Shown here: in pieces, positions 61,419 to 64,000 of the stretch
Layout of the letters: each line of letters starts with the position of its first letter
Numbering within the stretch: the first letter of the stretch is position 1
From: Aquirufa beregesia
GTDB taxonomy: Bacteria; Bacteroidota; Bacteroidia; Cytophagales; Spirosomataceae
Assembly: GCF_011090385.1 (NCBI RefSeq)
Contig: NZ_SEWW01000005.1
Location: forward strand, 1 to 64,000
Direction of reading: 5' to 3'
DNA length: 64,000 nt
Made by a program: the position numbers and the translations under genes
Notes under the pieces: generated by a model
What the model saw: the letters and a program-made list of their open reading frames with translations, nothing else
What the model was told of the DNA's origin: nothing
Database searches by the model: none

Positions 61419-63746
61419 ATGATAGCCATGCGCGTTAAATCAATTCGATTCATCCTTATTCTAGCAGCTTTCAGTATCCTAGCTTATACGAGCTGGAGAT
61501 GCACGAGCTCTCGGGCAGATGATGCCCGTATCCCCGATGTAGTGGATTTTAACTATCACATTAGACCCATACTATCAGACCGCTGTTTTAAATGCCATGG
61601 GCCTGATGCCAATAAACGGGAAGCTAATTTACGTTTAGATACCCCAGAGGGGGCTTATGCTGCATTTAAAGATAATGCCAAAGCTCATGCTATTGTTCCA
61701 GGTAATCCTGAAGCATCGGAATTAATGGCTAGAATTACCGCCAAAGATACCTCCCAGCGGATGCCACCCATGAAATCCAATTTGACATTAAGTCCTCATG
61801 AAATTGAGCTATTAGAAAAGTGGATTGAGCAAGGAGCCAAATACAAGCCCCATTGGGCATTTATAGCCCCTAAAACACCTGAAATTCCTGAGGCTGATGC
61901 GTCCTGGGTGCATAACCCCATCGATCATTTTACGTATGCCAAAATGAAAGAGAAGGGACTTAGTCCTAGTGATGAAGCCGACAAAGAGCGCCTATTAAAG
62001 CGAGTATGCTTTGATTTAACTGGGCTACCTCCAAGCTTGGAAATGCAAGATCGCTTTTTGAAAGATAGTAGTCCAAAAGCGTATGAAAAAATTGTAGATG
62101 AACTTTTGGCTAACAAGCACTATGGAGAAAAAATGGCCACCTATTGGCTGGATGTGGCTCGATACGCGGATTCACATGGATATCAAGACGATGGATTAAG
62201 GACTATGTGGCCTTGGCGCGATTGGGTCATTCATGCCTTTAATTCCAATTATTCGTATTCTAAATTTCTGACCTGGCAGTTGGCTGGCGACTTGATTCCT
62301 CATGCTACCAAAGAAATGGTTTTGGCCACGGGCTTTAATCGAAACCATAAAATCACCCAAGAAGGTGGGGTAATAGATGAAGAGTACCGTGTAGAATATG
62401 TGAATGATCGGACAAGTACATTTGGGAAAGCATTTTTAGCTCTCACTTTTGAGTGCTCTAAATGCCACGACCATAAATACGATCCCATTTCACAAAAGGA
62501 TTATTATAGCACCTATGCCTTTTTCAATCAAGTACCTGAAAAAGGTCTTTTTGGAACCATTGATGCCTCTTTTGCCGATCCTCCTAATATCAAAATTACG
62601 AGCCAAGAAGTGGCTTCTATTTTGAAATTCATCAATAAGCGAGATACAGCCGCCGTAGAAGTGATGGTGATGAAGGATTCCAGTAATTGGCGGCCAACCT
62701 ATGTACTAAACCGGGGAAATTACGATGCCCACGGTGAACCGGTAGGGGTAGGTATCCCCAAAAGTATTTTACCTTTTTCACCTCAAAAATATGCAAAGAA
62801 CCGCTTAGGGCTTGCCAAATGGTTAGTAGATGATCAAAACCCACTGACCTCACGGGTATTTGTAAACCGAATTTGGTTTCAGTTTTTTGGGAGAGGGATC
62901 GTTAAGACGCTTGGTGACTTTGGTATGCAGGGAGAATTACCAACTCACCCTGAACTTTTGGATTGGCTGGCCGTTGATTTTAAGTCGCACCACTGGAATA
63001 TCAAGCGTTTGGTGAAGCAAATAGTAAGCTCAGCTACCTACCGACAGTCCTCTATGATAAAATCGGAGCATTTGAAGGTAGATCCTGATAACATGTACTT
63101 ATCCCATGCTCCGCGATTACGTATTCCAGCGGAAAATGTGCGCGACCACGTATTAGCTAGTGCTGATATTTTAAATCCTGAAATAGGTGGCCCAAGCATC
63201 AAACCTTATCAACCTAAGGGGATTTGGGAAGTAGCCTCTTCGGGTCGTGGATCTTTGATGACTTACATTCAAGATCACCAGCAAGATTTGTATCGACGAG
63301 GGATGTATGTGTTCATCAAACGTACGGTGCCGCCACCTTCCATGTTGATTTTTGATGCGAGTAATCGGGATCAATGTGAAGTACAAAGAGGTAGAACCAA
63401 TACACCCTTGCAGGCATTGGTCATGATGAATGACCCACATGTATCTGAAAGTTCCCGCGTATTGGCAGAAAATATGGCCAAGCTGAAACTTCCTGTAGAT
63501 GAAGTATTGAGTCGAGTATTTCGGAAAATAGTGTGCCGAACACCACAAGCCAAGGAACTGGCCATTTTGAAGAAATACTTGGAGGCAGAACAATTGGAAT
63601 TTCAGCAAAAGCCTACCAAAATCAAGTCATTGATGAAGGTAGGGGAATATCAAAAAAACCAAGCCTTGGCTAATCCATTTACTGCGGCTTTGATGCAAAC
63701 GATTCAGATGATTTACAATATGGAAGAAACTTTAATGCGGGTGTAA
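61419..63746 (+). CDS. PSCyt1-DUF1549-DUF1553 protein (Planctomycete-type cytochrome c), exported
   Basis: The 775-residue protein has an N-terminal membrane/signal segment (about 10-25), then a PSCyt1 domain with the heme motif C56-F-K-C-H60-G-P-D. DUF1549 follows (about 155-370, WLDVARYADSHGYQDDG), then DUF1553 (about 460-720, NRIWFQFFGRGIV with RRGMYVFIKRTVPPPSM). Such proteins are abundant in Planctomycetes and occur with DUF1501 partners, as here; their reaction is unknown. It has the usual C-terminus, so it is not truncated. An alternative start lies 9 nt downstream. Confidence 0.9.
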   Translation: MIAMRVKSIRFILILAAFSILAYTSWRCTSSRADDARIPDVVDFNYHIRPILSDRCFKCHGPDANKREANLRLDTPEGAYAAFKDNAKAHAIVPGNPEASELMARITAKDTSQRMPPMKSNLTLSPHEIELLEKWIEQGAKYKPHWAFIAPKTPEIPEADASWVHNPIDHFTYAKMKEKGLSPSDEADKERLLKRVCFDLTGLPPSLEMQDRFLKDSSPKAYEKIVDELLANKHYGEKMATYWLDVARYADSHGYQDDGLRTMWPWRDWVIHAFNSNYSYSKFLTWQLAGDLIPHATKEMVLATGFNRNHKITQEGGVIDEEYRVEYVNDRTSTFGKAFLALTFECSKCHDHKYDPISQKDYYSTYAFFNQVPEKGLFGTIDASFADPPNIKITSQEVASILKFINKRDTAAVEVMVMKDSSNWRPTYVLNRGNYDAHGEPVGVGIPKSILPFSPQKYAKNRLGLAKWLVDDQNPLTSRVFVNRIWFQFFGRGIVKTLGDFGMQGELPTHPELLDWLAVDFKSHHWNIKRLVKQIVSSATYRQSSMIKSEHLKVDPDNMYLSHAPRLRIPAENVRDHVLASADILNPEIGGPSIKPYQPKGIWEVASSGRGSLMTYIQDHQQDLYRRGMYVFIKRTVPPPSMLIFDASNRDQCEVQRGRTNTPLQALVMMNDPHVSESSRVLAENMAKLKLPVDEVLSRVFRKIVCRTPQAKELAILKKYLEAEQLEFQQKPTKIKSLMKVGEYQKNQALANPFTAALMQTIQMIYNMEETLMRV

Positions 63747-63758
63747 ACCTTTTCATCT

Positions 63759-64000
63759 ATGGAAAATGAGTTTTTAAAAAATAGACTGAATATCACCAGA
63801 AGGCATTTCTTTGGAAAAGCCGTTGCTGGAATTGGTGGCCTAGCATTAGGGTCTTTGTTGATTCCCAAAATTTGGAAGGGAGACGGAACAGATGTACCCT
63901 CTAGCCCTTTGGGATTAGCCCAATATGCCCCTAAGGCTAAGAGAATTATTTATTTATGTCAAAATGGAGCACCTTCTCAATATGAAACTTTTGATTATAA
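63759..64000 (+). CDS. DUF1501 family protein, 5' part only (runs off the window)
   Basis: The start is ATG at 63759, 12 nt after the DUF1553 stop. The 80 visible codons begin with a twin-arginine signal (T-R-R-H-F-F-G-K followed by a hydrophobic segment). They continue into P-K-A-K-R-I-I-Y-L-C-Q-N-G-A-P-S-Q-Y-E-T-F-D-Y, the DUF1501 hallmark (normally V-I-x-L-F-x-x-G-A-P-S-Q-x-D-T-F-D). DUF1501 proteins are sulfatase/alkaline-phosphatase-like and typically paired with DUF1549/1553 proteins. The frame is open to the end of the window. Confidence 0.9.
   Translation, partial: MENEFLKNRLNITRRHFFGKAVAGIGGLALGSLLIPKIWKGDGTDVPSSPLGLAQYAPKAKRIIYLCQNGAPSQYETFDY

Overview
The window is AT-rich DNA from a free-living member of the Bacteroidota, most likely Cytophagales. 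The evidence is a SusC/SusD pair, two outer-membrane TonB receptors with carboxypeptidase-like N-terminal domains, DUF5777 and DUF4382 proteins, many secreted proteins ending their signal peptides in A-Q, and promoters with the Bacteroidota -7 consensus TAnnTTTG. No rRNA, tRNA, CRISPR array, phage or transposase gene was seen.

Layout. (1) 0.1-4.5 kb, minus strand: a tightly coupled five-gene operon (LolA-like periplasmic protein, two FtsX-type permeases, LolD-like ATPase, truncated outer-membrane barrel). (2) 4.6-10.6 kb, minus strand: DUF1304 protein, Xaa-Pro aminopeptidase, then a small-molecule/stress set (thioesterase, ketopantoate-reductase-like enzyme, two DinB-type proteins, small alpha/beta-barrel protein) headed by a TetR regulator. 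Two near-identical 16-bp operators mark the TetR promoter and the promoter of the downstream genes. (3) 10.8-20.8 kb: secreted serine hydrolase, purple-acid-phosphatase-like enzyme, very large GH106-type glycosidase, DUF4382 lipoprotein, TauE-like permease, NudK and an L,D-transpeptidase. (4) 20.8-21.3 kb: an intergenic element with imperfect terminal inverted repeats. (5) 21.3-48.3 kb: a carbohydrate region with SusC/SusD flanked by two Tat-exported Gfo/Idh/MocA oxidoreductases, a second phosphatase paralogue, two bile-acid-symporter-family permeases, a PqaA-like protein, ThuA, sugar epimerase, CPBP protease, cation exchanger, beta-propeller/cytochrome c protein, DUF1080 3-keto-glycoside hydrolase-like protein, cupin, sialate-esterase-like protein, GH20 hexosaminidase and a double sulfatase. 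(6) 48.4-53.4 kb: a redox operon (two Rieske proteins, DUF5777 barrel, YceI protein, lipoprotein with three heme-c motifs) divergent from a genuine formylglycine-generating enzyme. (7) 53.4-58.5 kb: tandem paralogous TonB-dependent receptors. (8) 58.9-64.0 kb: cytochrome c/PQQ-type sugar dehydrogenase, kelch protein, a PSCyt1-DUF1549-DUF1553 protein and the start of a DUF1501 gene.

How it fits together (inference): the organism probably imports glycans through SusC/D. It removes sulfate with sulfatases matured by its own formylglycine-generating enzyme, and trims sugars by classical hydrolysis (GH106, GH20) and possibly by oxidation to 3-keto-glycosides (exported Gfo/Idh/MocA enzymes, ThuA, sugar epimerase, DUF1080), with electrons passed to c-type cytochromes. 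Three copies of a perfect 33-nt hairpin repeat with compensatory base changes are dispersed in gene borders between 43.5 and 58.9 kb. Several promoters carry perfect palindromes over or beside the -7 box, suggesting dedicated regulators encoded elsewhere.
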